Of a DNA stretch of 64,000 nucleotides, positions 1-10,400 are shown in pieces (positions within the stretch are counted from its first letter, which is position 1; every line of letters begins with the position of its first letter). The DNA is from an uncultured Bacteroidales bacterium (lineage in GTDB: Bacteria > Bacteroidota > Bacteroidia > Bacteroidales > P3), in NCBI GenBank assembly GCA_947168515.1, contig CAMVMF010000006.1, positions 1 to 64,000 on the forward strand, read 5' to 3'. The notes under the pieces were generated by a model. The model did no database searches. It saw only the letters and a list, made by a program, of their open reading frames with translations, and was not told the DNA's origin. Both the position numbers and the translations under genes were made by a program.

Positions 1-72
1 GGGTTGAGAGTTGAGAGTTGGCTTCCGCACCCGGATAATTCTCCATTCTCAATTCTCCATTCTCAATTCCAA
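1..72 (+). repeat. intergenic composite repeat, family A (GAGTTGAGAGTTGGCTTCCGCACCCGGATAATTCTCCATTCTCAATTC)
   Basis: 25-bp core GGCTTCCGCACCCGGATAATTCTCC at 20-44 flanked by TTGAGAG and TTCTCAA arms; same core recurs at 2399-2423 (inverted), 12761, 12862, 27446 and 27526. Confidence 0.85.
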
Positions 73-101
73 AAAATGGACTCGTACCATTTCATACTAT
101 C

Positions 102-2375
102 ATGATAAAGAAAAGATTGTTTTTGGCTTTTTGGATATGGGGAGGGCTAGGAGTCTGGTTCAGCCTTGCCTTGCTTTTCGGAAGCTGTCAACAAGGACAA
201 GGTGGCCGTGACTCTTCTCAGCCAACCAAAGCTGATTTCGCACTCCGTGCCCATGTGGACAGCCACAACAAAACGGCTTTCCTCAACCGCTATGAAGACC
301 CCTCCTGCTCCATCCACGAAGCATACTGTGCTCTGGACCTCCTACACGACTCCATTCCTAATTACCACGACGGACTCCTCCGCGCATACAACAACCTGGC
401 CTTCGGCTACTACATGTTGGCCGAACAGGACAGCGCCCAAGCCTATATAGACAGCGTCCTGAATTTCTCCGAGAGTCTTTCCCATTCCCGCCTTGACAAG
501 TCCACACGCCCTTCCGGCACCGCACGCCCCGGCGAAAACGCCCCTAAGGCTGCTGCCAGAACCATCAAATCCTCCTCCAAGAATGTAGAGGTGGAGCAAC
601 TAATCGCCAAACTAATGCGCATTCGTCTGCTCCAACGCAACTGCCGCATTGCCGAGTCGTACCAACTGCTATATGACATCAACCAGTCTCGGGTGTTGAA
701 TCTGAATTCCAGCAACTATCTTTACTCTTATGCACAGATGGAGTATTTCATCACTTCGCTGACCCTCAACTACCACTACCGAAACAGTGCTTTGGCCTCC
801 TCCTCGTCAACGTTGCTGACGCCTGGCACTATGCAAACCATGAAGGAGCTGTTGGAAAAAGTCGAAGAGACGCGTCCCCACCTGAAATGCGACTATGCCG
901 AAGACATGTCGCTGAACTATGCCATGGCACACTGCTATTACCGCCTAGCCTCGGCCTCCAATGGCGACCCACAAATCCTAAGCAAAGCCTACGACAACTT
1001 GACCAGCACCCTCCGCATCCTATCCATTCCCAACCAATACAGCATTTACCATCTTGCCAATGTGTTCCAGCTACAGGCCTTCATCGTGGCCGACACCGAT
1101 ATTGCACCTGAGATGTACTATGAACACTGCCACGGACAACTGCTGTTGCTGGACAGCCTGAGTCGCCAACTCTACCCCCCTGACTCCATGTACTTGGAGC
1201 AGGACTATGGATTAGATATGTTCCGCATTAGCACCAACCTCTTCTTCCGCACCACCGACCCCTACCAGCATCTTGGGGCTGCCGTGTCGGCGGCAGAATA
1301 CTGCCTGCGCATCCATGACTACGACGAAGCCTATCGATACTATTCCATGATACTGGAAGACACCTCATGGAACGATGGCATCGCTCCGAAATTCGAGTCT
1401 ATGCTGTATGACGGCCTTATCCGCATGGGCTATTCGGACAATCCCGCCGACAACACCAAATGGTATGCCCACGAGATGGAGCTGCTCTCCTTCATACGCG
1501 AGAATGAGAGTGCCGATGCGATGCTCCAAAACCTGCTAAACCGTGCCGAGAACCGCAACAAATACTACGTTGTAGCCATTATCGCCACCGTGCCTTTCCT
1601 CATCATCCTTTCCATATTGGTGGTACTTCTGGTGAGTAGGTCGCGCCGACTGCGCCAAGAAAAAACGGCCCTGCAAGAGGCCAAACGGCAGGACGTAGAG
1701 CGTATTGCCAACGTAGAGACCTGCCTGTCCGTGATGCGGCACGACATCAACCCGTTCCTCTCCTACCTACAAAACAAAAAGCTGAGCCCCGAGATGCGCC
1801 AAGAGGTGCTGGACCAGCTGCTCCGAACCTTTGCCAACATCAAGACATGGACCAATCTCTCCATTCCCAGTGGGCTTCAATTCCAGTCCTCCACCTTCCC
1901 ATTAAATGAGGTTTTCGACAGCGTCCGCGGCTCCTGCGTGCGGTTGGACCACGACGTAGACCTAATTTTCCACCCCACCACCCTCAGCATCCTGGGCGAC
2001 CGACAACTGACAGAAATTTTGCTGCGCAACCTGGTCAACAATGCCTTACAGCACACCACTGAAGGCAAAGTGAGCATCCACGCCGAAGTATACGAAAAAG
2101 ACAAACGTTTTGTTCATATCGAAGTGAAGGACACCGGCGAAGGTATGGACGACGAAACACTAGAAAACTTGTTCCGGGCCGACAAGAAAGTGAAAACCAC
2201 CTCCGACCCCGAAGCACCCCATGGCTCGGGTTTTGGGCTGGTCCTGTGCAAATACATTATCAAGCGACACGACGACAACACCCTCCGAGGGTGCCGAATA
2301 TGGGCGGAGAGCGTAGCAGGCCAGGGCAGCACATTCCACTGCATCCTGGCAGGCAACAACAACGGAACCTCGTGA
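102..2375 (+). CDS. lipoprotein-like membrane sensor histidine kinase with TPR-like extracytoplasmic region
   Basis: N-terminal signal/lipobox LLFGSC, TM segment VVAIIATVPFLIILSILVVLLV, HATPase motifs NLVNNALQHT, VKDTGEGM, GSGFGLVLCKYI. Confidence 0.85.
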   Translation: MIKKRLFLAFWIWGGLGVWFSLALLFGSCQQGQGGRDSSQPTKADFALRAHVDSHNKTAFLNRYEDPSCSIHEAYCALDLLHDSIPNYHDGLLRAYNNLAFGYYMLAEQDSAQAYIDSVLNFSESLSHSRLDKSTRPSGTARPGENAPKAAARTIKSSSKNVEVEQLIAKLMRIRLLQRNCRIAESYQLLYDINQSRVLNLNSSNYLYSYAQMEYFITSLTLNYHYRNSALASSSSTLLTPGTMQTMKELLEKVEETRPHLKCDYAEDMSLNYAMAHCYYRLASASNGDPQILSKAYDNLTSTLRILSIPNQYSIYHLANVFQLQAFIVADTDIAPEMYYEHCHGQLLLLDSLSRQLYPPDSMYLEQDYGLDMFRISTNLFFRTTDPYQHLGAAVSAAEYCLRIHDYDEAYRYYSMILEDTSWNDGIAPKFESMLYDGLIRMGYSDNPADNTKWYAHEMELLSFIRENESADAMLQNLLNRAENRNKYYVVAIIATVPFLIILSILVVLLVSRSRRLRQEKTALQEAKRQDVERIANVETCLSVMRHDINPFLSYLQNKKLSPEMRQEVLDQLLRTFANIKTWTNLSIPSGLQFQSSTFPLNEVFDSVRGSCVRLDHDVDLIFHPTTLSILGDRQLTEILLRNLVNNALQHTTEGKVSIHAEVYEKDKRFVHIEVKDTGEGMDDETLENLFRADKKVKTTSDPEAPHGSGFGLVLCKYIIKRHDDNTLRGCRIWAESVAGQGSTFHCILAGNNNGTS

Positions 2376-2446
2376 ATTGAGAATTGGGAATTGAGAATGG
2401 AGAATTATCCGGGTGCGGAAGCCAATTCTCAACTCTCAACTCTCTG
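2370..2446 (-). repeat. intergenic composite repeat, family A, inverted copy
   Basis: reverse complement core at 2399-2423 plus GAATTGAGAATTGGGAATTGAGAATGG and CAATTCTCAACTCTCAACTCTC arms; abuts stop codon of the kinase. Confidence 0.85.
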
Positions 2447-2478
2447 CCAATTATGAGAATACTAAAATAACACCAGAT

Positions 2479-3288
2479 ATGGAACCTATCAAAATAATGA
2501 TTGTCGACGACGAGCCCATCATCCGCAAGGCTCTCAAGGCAGAACTGAACAGCATGCAGGGCAACATTGCCTGCGGCATGAACGACGACGGAGAGATAGA
2601 GTACCGCAGCGTAACCGTACTCGACACCTACGCCAATGGCGCACAACTGATGGCAGCCCTCGACAATCCGCTCCCCCACCCTATGCCCGACTACTTGCTG
2701 CTGGACATGGAATTTCAGGGCGAACCCACTGGAGGCATTTTTATAGCCGACAGGGTGCATAAGAAATATCCTGACATCCGCATCGCCATCCTGTCGGGAC
2801 GTTTCGACAATCCGCTGCCCAACGAGGGCAACCGTATCGACCGTATGCTGGAGATAGCTCGTGTGGTTTTCGAATCACTAGAACATGGCGCACAGGCTTT
2901 CGTGAGCAAGAATGCTGCCGGCGGTTTTTCCGTGGAGAATGTGTTGCGTGCCATCGAAGGTCTTGAACGAGGGGAGAAATACTACTTTAATTATCCCGTG
3001 ATGATGACGCTGAAAGAGGCTGCCGAACTGTATGTGAAACACGCAGCCGAGATGCGTACCGACATCACCCTCAGCGAGACAGAACGCAACCTGCTGCTAC
3101 TGGAAGCCGCAGGCTGCACGGCATCCGAAATCGCCTCCACACTGAGGGAGACCGACAAAAGCATACAGGAACGGCAGAAGGAACTGTCAAGAAAACTAGA
3201 TATCGTGAACAAGTCGAGTGCACGAATAGCCAAGGCCATGCAGTACGGACTGATAGATGGGCGGGACATCAAATATTTGAAGAGATAA
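2479..3288 (+). CDS. response regulator, receiver domain plus LuxR-like C-terminal region
   Basis: MEPIKIMIVDDEPIIRKAL, LLLDMEF, C-terminal LSETERNLLLLEAAGCTASEIASTL; directly downstream of histidine kinase. Start at 2479 preferred over the longer ORF, whose N-term is encoded by the repeat. Confidence 0.85.
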   Translation: MEPIKIMIVDDEPIIRKALKAELNSMQGNIACGMNDDGEIEYRSVTVLDTYANGAQLMAALDNPLPHPMPDYLLLDMEFQGEPTGGIFIADRVHKKYPDIRIAILSGRFDNPLPNEGNRIDRMLEIARVVFESLEHGAQAFVSKNAAGGFSVENVLRAIEGLERGEKYYFNYPVMMTLKEAAELYVKHAAEMRTDITLSETERNLLLLEAAGCTASEIASTLRETDKSIQERQKELSRKLDIVNKSSARIAKAMQYGLIDGRDIKYLKR

Positions 3289-3545
3289 AATGAGGAGGAA
3301 AGAGAGAAATAGCACGGACCACTTAGCAACAAAGATACGCAGGATAATACTACTATGATAAGTCGGGACAGAAAAAGGTCAATTTTCAGATAAACGGACG
3401 TTTTTTCTTCCCCTTTTCATGAGACAAAAACGGGCAAACGAAAAGAATATTTACTTAATATTCAATATGTCATACAGAAAATAGCATTTTTTTTTGGTCA
3501 ATTGAGAAATTCTTCGTACTTTTGCAATCGATTTTGAAAGAAAAA

Positions 3546-3616
3546 GGTCGTTTGGCCGAGGGGCTAGGCACAGGTCTGCAAAACCTGCTACTCCGGTTCA
3601 AATCCGGAAGCGACCT
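3546..3616 (+). tRNA. tRNA-Cys (GCA)
   Basis: acceptor GGTCGTT/AGCGACC, anticodon stem-loop CAGGT-CTGCAAA-ACCTG with GCA, T-arm TCCGGTTCAAATCCGGA, discriminator T. Confidence 0.93.
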
Positions 3617-3625
3617 CAACAAAAT

Positions 3626-3654
3626 GAGCCTCCTGATATGAAGGAGGCTTTTTT
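3626..3654 (+). terminator. Rho-independent terminator after tRNA-Cys
   Basis: GAGCCTCC-loop-GGAGGCTTTTTT hairpin with T-run. Confidence 0.85.
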
Positions 3655-3745
3655 CATGTAGATAAGTTCGTGTTAATACGCTAATGCGTAAATCTAATAT
3701 TTTAGTCTCCAATAAACCATCCGCCTCGCACCCATCGGTGCCCAT

Positions 3746-4792
3746 TCATCGCAGAAGGGTGATGGTGCCCGAAAGCGTCTGAAAACCCGCAGGAGTTTCT
3801 ATATCACGGTAGCGACATTTGTACACATAGGTGGCCGCAGGGCAAGGGTGTCCCCCACTCGTGCCGTCCCACGAATGGTTGCTATCGGTGGTGTGAAAGA
3901 CCAGGGCACCTCGACGGTCATAAATCCATAATTCATATTGCAATAAACCGTCAACAATGGGACGGAACGTGTTGTTCTGTTCTAGACCCGGGGTAAAAAC
4001 AATGGGAAAATAGAGTGCCACACGGCGGAACGGCACCACCTTGATAGCAGAATCGACGCAAGTAGACGAGAATGCTACCATCTTCACCTCCACACTGTCG
4101 CCCTCCATCCACGGCTTTACCGCGAAAGAGGTATGTTTTTTTTGGCTTCCTTGCAAGACACCATTAAGGTACCATTTCCGACCATTCCAAAAATCATATT
4201 GTTGCCCACTATTGCCGATACTGAAATCCTCCACTTCCACCTCCAGTTGATTATACGAGAGCTGGTCGGGATACACATACATTTGCGCTAACACAGGCTG
4301 CACAGGATTGAGTTTTATGCGACCCCGCGATGGGCACTGCGGAGTTTCGCGATAGTCGACATATACCTCATAGACCGTTGGCTCAGTTGGCATCACATAT
4401 ATATCCGAGAGATGTTCCTGTCCCAATAGAGAAGAATCCATAGGCACCGACGTCCAATGAAAATACATGCCTCTACCATCATCATAGACAATAACATTAT
4501 GTCCGGCAGGCTCAACGCAATGAGCCTTCGAGCCCGGCTCAGCGTATGGATACTCCAATACCGCCAGCCTTAAGATGACTATGCTGTCACAATCCGCACC
4601 CACCCTCGTAAGGGTGTCATAGTATATACCACTCCTAGTGAGGGTGCGACCGTTAAAAACATACTGGCTTCCTTCGCAAATGGAGTCGCGGACACGTACA
4701 AGCGTGTCCGTACAAGGCCTTTGGGCCTTTAGGGAGAGGCTACAGCACAACAGACAGACCACAAAAAACACTATTTGGAGAACTCGTTTCAT
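3746..4792 (-). CDS. secreted protein with gliding motility-associated/T9SS type B (CHU_C-like) C-terminal domain
   Basis: C-terminal VFTPGLEQNNTFRPIVDGLLQYELWIYDRRGALVFHTTDSNHSWDGTSGGHPCPAATYVYKCRYRD...GTITLLR; N-terminal signal peptide. Confidence 0.8.
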   Translation of the reverse strand: MKRVLQIVFFVVCLLCCSLSLKAQRPCTDTLVRVRDSICEGSQYVFNGRTLTRSGIYYDTLTRVGADCDSIVILRLAVLEYPYAEPGSKAHCVEPAGHNVIVYDDGRGMYFHWTSVPMDSSLLGQEHLSDIYVMPTEPTVYEVYVDYRETPQCPSRGRIKLNPVQPVLAQMYVYPDQLSYNQLEVEVEDFSIGNSGQQYDFWNGRKWYLNGVLQGSQKKHTSFAVKPWMEGDSVEVKMVAFSSTCVDSAIKVVPFRRVALYFPIVFTPGLEQNNTFRPIVDGLLQYELWIYDRRGALVFHTTDSNHSWDGTSGGHPCPAATYVYKCRYRDIETPAGFQTLSGTITLLR

Positions 4793-4810
4793 AGCCCACC
4801 TCTCTTTTTA

Positions 4811-5206
4811 TTACTGTGCCAGCGTCATCAGCACCACATACTCCTCTGCATCGTATGCGGAGTGCTGGAAGAGTAACAGCGTATCATGTTGACGGACATA
4901 ACGCCAACGGATAAAGACATCGCCATCGATACTGGTAACGATTAACGAGTCGCCCTCGGTGTAATAGGGATAAACCATGAGCAGGTCGTAAAACAAGATA
5001 GAATCCTCATAAATACACATCTTGCCAGCCGACGAATCTTGCGGGCAGAGCCAGCATCCGACAGGGCTGCTGGCATCGAAAGATGGGGTGTCTATGGAGG
5101 CAGTCTCCACGAAGTCGGAGGCCGACACGCCTTCCTCTTTGGGCACACAAGCGTCCACCAATAAGACCCCAAGGCACACCACAATCCACGAAAAAACCTT
5201 ATTCAT
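4811..5206 (-). CDS. hypothetical lipoprotein
   Basis: 131 aa ORF with lipoprotein-like N-term MNKVFSWIVVCLGVLLVDAC. Confidence 0.6.
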   Translation of the reverse strand: MNKVFSWIVVCLGVLLVDACVPKEEGVSASDFVETASIDTPSFDASSPVGCWLCPQDSSAGKMCIYEDSILFYDLLMVYPYYTEGDSLIVTSIDGDVFIRWRYVRQHDTLLLFQHSAYDAEEYVVLMTLAQ

Positions 5207-5383
5207 GAGTTTGAGCAGTTTTGGATTCTTACAATGGATTCCATTGCGTCGCCGGAAAGGATAAATCTTGCACGTCCATAATAAAAATCATTAATCAAAT
5301 TCTAACAGTTTCTAATAGCACACACCTATTCTCACATGCAAAAGGGTGCTATCTGTATAACCTGCATGACACCCACCCTCTAC

Positions 5384-6364
5384 TTACAGGCAAGCCTGGA
5401 TGACCATTTCGTAGAGTTCCTTGGTGCTGATGCCCATGGCCCGAGCTTGCTTGGGGACGATACTCTCGGCACTTTGACCAGGGATGGTGTTGACCTCTAG
5501 GAAGAAAAGTTCTTGTTTCTGCGTGTCGTAGATGTAGTCGAACCGGACAATTCCGCGGCAGTCCAAAAGGTCATAGAGTTTGGACGAAACCTCCTGTATC
5601 TGGTCACTGATGGCCTTGTCCACTTCGGCAGGAGTCACCTCGTTGCTAAAACCGTCGTACTTGGCAGCATAGTCGAAAAACTCGTGTCCTCCAGTAGGAA
5701 TAATCTCGGTGATGGGGAAGATGTATTTCCGCTCCTTGGTACGAAGGACTCCACAGTCGAACTCCCGGCCTTGGATAAACTCCTCAACCAGCACCTCGCT
5801 GTCCTCGGTGAGGGCCTCTTGTATGGCGGGCATGAGATCTTCTGGCCGCTTCACTTTGGTGGTGGCGACGCTGCTACCTCCAGCAGCGGGTTTGACGAAT
5901 ACGGGGAGGGATAGTTCGCGAAGGATGGCATCGGCATCAATCGGCTGATTGCCGTAGAGCAGTTTGGACTTTGCCAAGCTGACCACGCCAAAACTGCGAA
6001 CAACTGGGTTGCAGTAGCCTTTGTTGAATGTGAGGGCAGAGGTATAAAAACCACAGGTGGTGTAAGGAATGCCGAGCATGTCGAAATAGCCCTGCAGCAC
6101 GCCATTCTCACCGGGGTTGCCGTGGATGATAATAAAAGCCAAGTCAAAACGGTCGACCCCCTCTACAGTGAAATTGTCGCGATTGACTGCGCGGTGCTCG
6201 CCATCATTGGCAAGCCAGTACCACCCAGAGCGTTCCACTACAATCTTGTAAACATTATACTTCTGATGGTCGAGGTTCTCGTATACCTGACATCCACTAT
6301 TGATGGAGACATCATGCTCTCCTGAAAAGCCGCCCATCACCAGGGCTATATTCTTCTTGGTCAT
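5384..6364 (-). CDS. ddl: D-alanine--D-alanine ligase
   Basis: MTKKNIALVMGGFSGEHDVSINSG, IHGNPGENGVLQGYFDMLGIPYTTCG, VKPAAGGSSVATTKV, FLEVNTIPGQSAESIVPKQARAMGIS. Confidence 0.95.
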   Translation of the reverse strand: MTKKNIALVMGGFSGEHDVSINSGCQVYENLDHQKYNVYKIVVERSGWYWLANDGEHRAVNRDNFTVEGVDRFDLAFIIIHGNPGENGVLQGYFDMLGIPYTTCGFYTSALTFNKGYCNPVVRSFGVVSLAKSKLLYGNQPIDADAILRELSLPVFVKPAAGGSSVATTKVKRPEDLMPAIQEALTEDSEVLVEEFIQGREFDCGVLRTKERKYIFPITEIIPTGGHEFFDYAAKYDGFSNEVTPAEVDKAISDQIQEVSSKLYDLLDCRGIVRFDYIYDTQKQELFFLEVNTIPGQSAESIVPKQARAMGISTKELYEMVIQACL

Positions 6365-6392
6365 ATCTATTATATGTTTTTTGTTTGACTAA

Positions 6393-7280
6393 TTATTGCT
6401 GTGGCGAATGCAAGGGCCGGTGCTGCTGCCGCCGCCACTCTTTCTCTTTCTGACGCACCCGGTTGCGGGTATCTTCGCTCATATAGGTCTGCTGGAAACG
6501 CTCCCATATAATGTCCACCGCCAAGTCAGATGGGTGGCAAAGGTCGCGGGCGTAGAAACGATAGTCGCGCAACTCGTCCATCACGATTTCATAACTGTCG
6601 AAATAGGTGCTTCGTGCATCCACACCCACCAGTTGGTCCACTGCCAACAGCAGGGTACTCTTGCTCAGCTGGTTGCCATGGGCACCGTCGGACAGATGCC
6701 GGATGGGGCTCACGGTAAAGATGAAATGGGAGGGCAGCGTACCCATGATTCCCTGCCAGCAACTCACAATTTCCTCTACCGCCAGCCGTCTCCGCCGGAA
6801 GGTGGCAGCCGGCAATTTATGGCAGTTGGCCACAGGGTACCCCTGCATGGAGGAAGCCATGGCGGGGTCGGCGAGGAAGAAAGCGTAGGCAGTGCCAAAG
6901 GTGCAGAGGACGACCGGATTGCGTTGTAGAAATAGATGCACCTGATGGATTGAGTCGTTGCAGCTTCGCCACACGGCATCGAGGTCTGGCCCAGAGAAAC
7001 GTCCATGGTGCAACCACGAGTGCCACAGCCCTTCATGCCGCACCAGACATTCCTGGCCCAGTTCCTGGTCCGTCACAGCCTTTTGCATACACAAGGCCAT
7101 CGAAAAAGGGTTATACAGCGTACCGAAGGGGTTGCACAGGCAGTCCAGCCCCGCAGCTTGCATCCTGGCCCCCACTTCGTCTGTGAAACAAGAACCCAAC
7201 AGCAGCAGGGGCGTACCGTAGTCGATGCGTAGGGTCGAAGGGGCAATATTTACGGGAGTGGTCAATTGCAAAGCACACAT
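6393..7280 (-). CDS. GSCFA domain-containing protein
   Basis: LLLLGSCFTDEVGARMQAAGLDCLCNPFGTLYNPFS motif, FTVSPIRHLSDGAHGNQLSKSTLL. Confidence 0.9.
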   Translation of the reverse strand: MCALQLTTPVNIAPSTLRIDYGTPLLLLGSCFTDEVGARMQAAGLDCLCNPFGTLYNPFSMALCMQKAVTDQELGQECLVRHEGLWHSWLHHGRFSGPDLDAVWRSCNDSIHQVHLFLQRNPVVLCTFGTAYAFFLADPAMASSMQGYPVANCHKLPAATFRRRRLAVEEIVSCWQGIMGTLPSHFIFTVSPIRHLSDGAHGNQLSKSTLLLAVDQLVGVDARSTYFDSYEIVMDELRDYRFYARDLCHPSDLAVDIIWERFQQTYMSEDTRNRVRQKEKEWRRQQHRPLHSPQQ

Positions 7281-7464
7281 TTTAATACCTCCTTTCGGGT
7301 GCGGGTGTTATCTCGTCTTGGCAAGGCTCAGCCTCTGAGGATTAGCACTCGGCTGTTAGCCGGTGAGAACATTTCTAACATCAGTTTTTTTCTATTTCTT
7401 CTTTTTATAACATTTCCGAATGACGCATGACAAATAGTTGCCAACACGTTCGTACTCAATCAGC

Positions 7465-10400
7465 TCAGCTGGTCATCACAGGCTTCACATCGCTCACGCC
7501 TGGCATATTGGAGAGGATAGGTAAGAAGGCCTTAGCACCTACACGCAAATCGCGCGACCTCATGGTAAGGGTGAGTTCGTGCTCGTAGTCGACAATTAGG
7601 GCCTCCAACGGTACATTGCCTTTATGCTTGTCGGCCATAGCCTTCAGCTCTTTACAGAATGGTATGGAGATATTATTCAGGCGCACGGTGAACTTGATAA
7701 GCTTGGTATACCTTTCCAATACATCGCTGAGCATCATCATCTCAGTAATGGTCACCTTGGGACGGCCCGTGAAGACTGTGCCGTCGGGATTCATTCGAGA
7801 AAACTGAGAGACGCGACCCTTCATGTAGATGAACAAGTCCTTCTGAAAATAATTCTTGTACTTGAGAAACTCATCTTTGTACAGCTGTAGGGAGAAAGAC
7901 CCTTTGTAATCCTCCAACACCATCCGCCCATAAGGGTCCCCATTGCGTTGTGAGATGCCATCCTTGGCATCAGTGACAATGCCACCTATGCTGAACTCTT
8001 TGCCCACACAACTGCTCAGGTCCGAGAGGTCGGCACAGGAGGCCGTGGTGAAGTTCTCCATTTCAAACTTGAACTCGTCCAGCGGATGCCCACTCAGGTA
8101 GAGGCCTATCACGCTGAATTCTTCGCGGCAGCGCTCCACCACGCTCCATTCGTCGCATTTGGGCACATCGGGGTGGTCTTCTTGCTTTATCTCGTCGCTC
8201 ATGTCGAAGATAGACATCTGGGCACTCTCTGCGTTCTCGCGGTTGCGGGTGGCCCAGCGCATCAGCTTTTCGACGAAGGTGGGAGTTGTCTCCAAATCAT
8301 TCTCTTTATAAAAGTACTGGGCACGGTGCATCTCCCCTATTCCATCGAAAGCTCCGGCTTTAACCAGCACCTCTAGGTTCTTGCGGTTGATGGCAGGGAT
8401 GTCCACACGCCCAAGGAAGTCAAAGATGTCGGTATACTGCCCACCCTTCTCTCGTTCCGAGATGACCGCCTCGGCGGCAGCCTCGCCCATTCCGCTGATG
8501 GCCTGCAGTCCGAAACGGATCTTTCCCTCGGCATTGGCCGAGAAGTCTTTCTCCGACTCGTTGACCGATGGAGCCAGGATGGCAATGCCGTTTTTGCGGC
8601 AGTCGTCCATCAATTCCGTCACGCGCTTGATATCGTTCTGGGCACTGGTCATCACCGCAGCCATATACTCTGCCGGGTAGTGCGCCTTGAGGTAGGCCGT
8701 CTGGTAGGCCACCCATGAGTAACAAGTGGCGTGCGACTTGTTGAAGGCGTAGGAGGCAAATTTCTTCCAGTCCTCCCATATCTTGTGCAGCGTCTCATGC
8801 TTGTGCCCGTTGGCTTCACCGCCCTTATAGAAGAGCACCTCCAGCTCGTTCATCTTCTCAATCTGCTTCTTGCCCATGGCCTTACGCAGGGTATCGCTCT
8901 GTCCGCGAGTGAAGTTGGCCAGCTGGCGGCTCAGCAGCATCACCTGCTCCTGATAGACCGTGATGCCGTAGGTGTCCTTCAGGTACTTCTCCATGCAGGG
9001 AATGTCATATTCCACAGGTTTGCGCCCTAGTTTTCGGTCGATGAAGTCGGGGATATAGTCCATAGGACCCGGGCGATAGAGGGCGTTCATGGCAATGAGG
9101 TCTTCAAAGACATGAGGCTGCAGTTCACGCAGATATTTCTGCATACCTGCCGACTCAAACTGGAAGGTGCCCACGGTGTTGCCGTCGCAATAGAGCTGAT
9201 AGGTCTTGGGGTCGTCGATGGGTATGTGGTCTATGTCGATATCCACGCCGTGGTTTCTCTTAATCATGCGGATGGCATTCTTGATGATGGTGAGGTTCTT
9301 CAGCCCCAGAAAGTCCATCTTAATCAGACCCACCGTCTCCACCACATGACCGTCATACTGGGTCACCAACACCTTGCCGCCCGACTCCTTATCGTCTATC
9401 GTGCACACGGGGGCTATATCGGTGATGTCCTGTGCACCGATGATAACGCCGCAGGCATGGATGCCCACCTGTCGGTTGGTGTCCTCTAGCTCGGCGGCAT
9501 AGGTCAGCATATTCTGCAGCTCGGGACCTTCTTCCCCTTCGGCTATTTTGTGCAATTCGGGCACATACTTGTAGCAGTTGACCAAGTTCACCTTGGGCGA
9601 CTTGCCTTTCTCATCCTTCACATTATCGGGGAAATTGCGGTCAGGAATCAGTTCCTTGATGTGGTTCACCGTGGTCAGCGGCACCTTCTCCACACGGCCC
9701 ACGTCGGCTATGGCGGACTTGGTGGCCATGGTGCCGTATGTGATGATATGGGCCACCTTCTCGTAGCCGTATTTCTTGGTAATCCATTCCAGCACCTTGC
9801 CGCGCCCAGCATCGTCGAAGTCCACGTCGATATCGGGCAACGATATTCGGTCGGGGTTGAGGAAACGCTCAAACAGCAGGTCGTACTTCAGCGGATCCAC
9901 GTCGGTAATCCACAGGCAGTACGCCACCACGCTGCCGGCCGCGGACCCTCGGCCAGGACCTACGCTCACGCCCAGCTCCTCGCGCGCCCCGCGGATATAG
10001 TCGGCCACGATAAGGAAATAGCCCGGGAATCCCATCGTCTTGATTGTGTGGAGTTCGAAGACCACTCGCTCTATCTGCTCTTCGGTGAGCTCCTCGCCAT
10101 AGCGTTTGTGAGCACCCTCCCAAACCAGTTTCTCCAAGTAGTCGGCCTCGAACTTAATGCGGTACAGCTTCTCATAGCCGCCCAACTTCTTTATCTTCTT
10201 CTCTGCCGCCTCCTGCGAGAGCACCACCTCATGCTTCTCGTTTTGGGTAAATTCGTCAAAAAGTTCCTTTTCGGTGATGCGCTGGCGATATTCTTCCTCG
10301 CTACCGAAGGAAGCCGGTATGTCGAACATGGGCATGATGGGGTCCGAGTCGATGCTGTACACCTCCACCTTGTTGGCTATCTCCATCGTGTTCTCCAAAG

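Noticed and set aside
7346-7366. tRNA-like or terminator hairpin CTCGGCT-gtt-AGCCGGTGAG
   Set aside because: Stem is bulged, lacks a T-run on either strand and has no complete tRNA arms.
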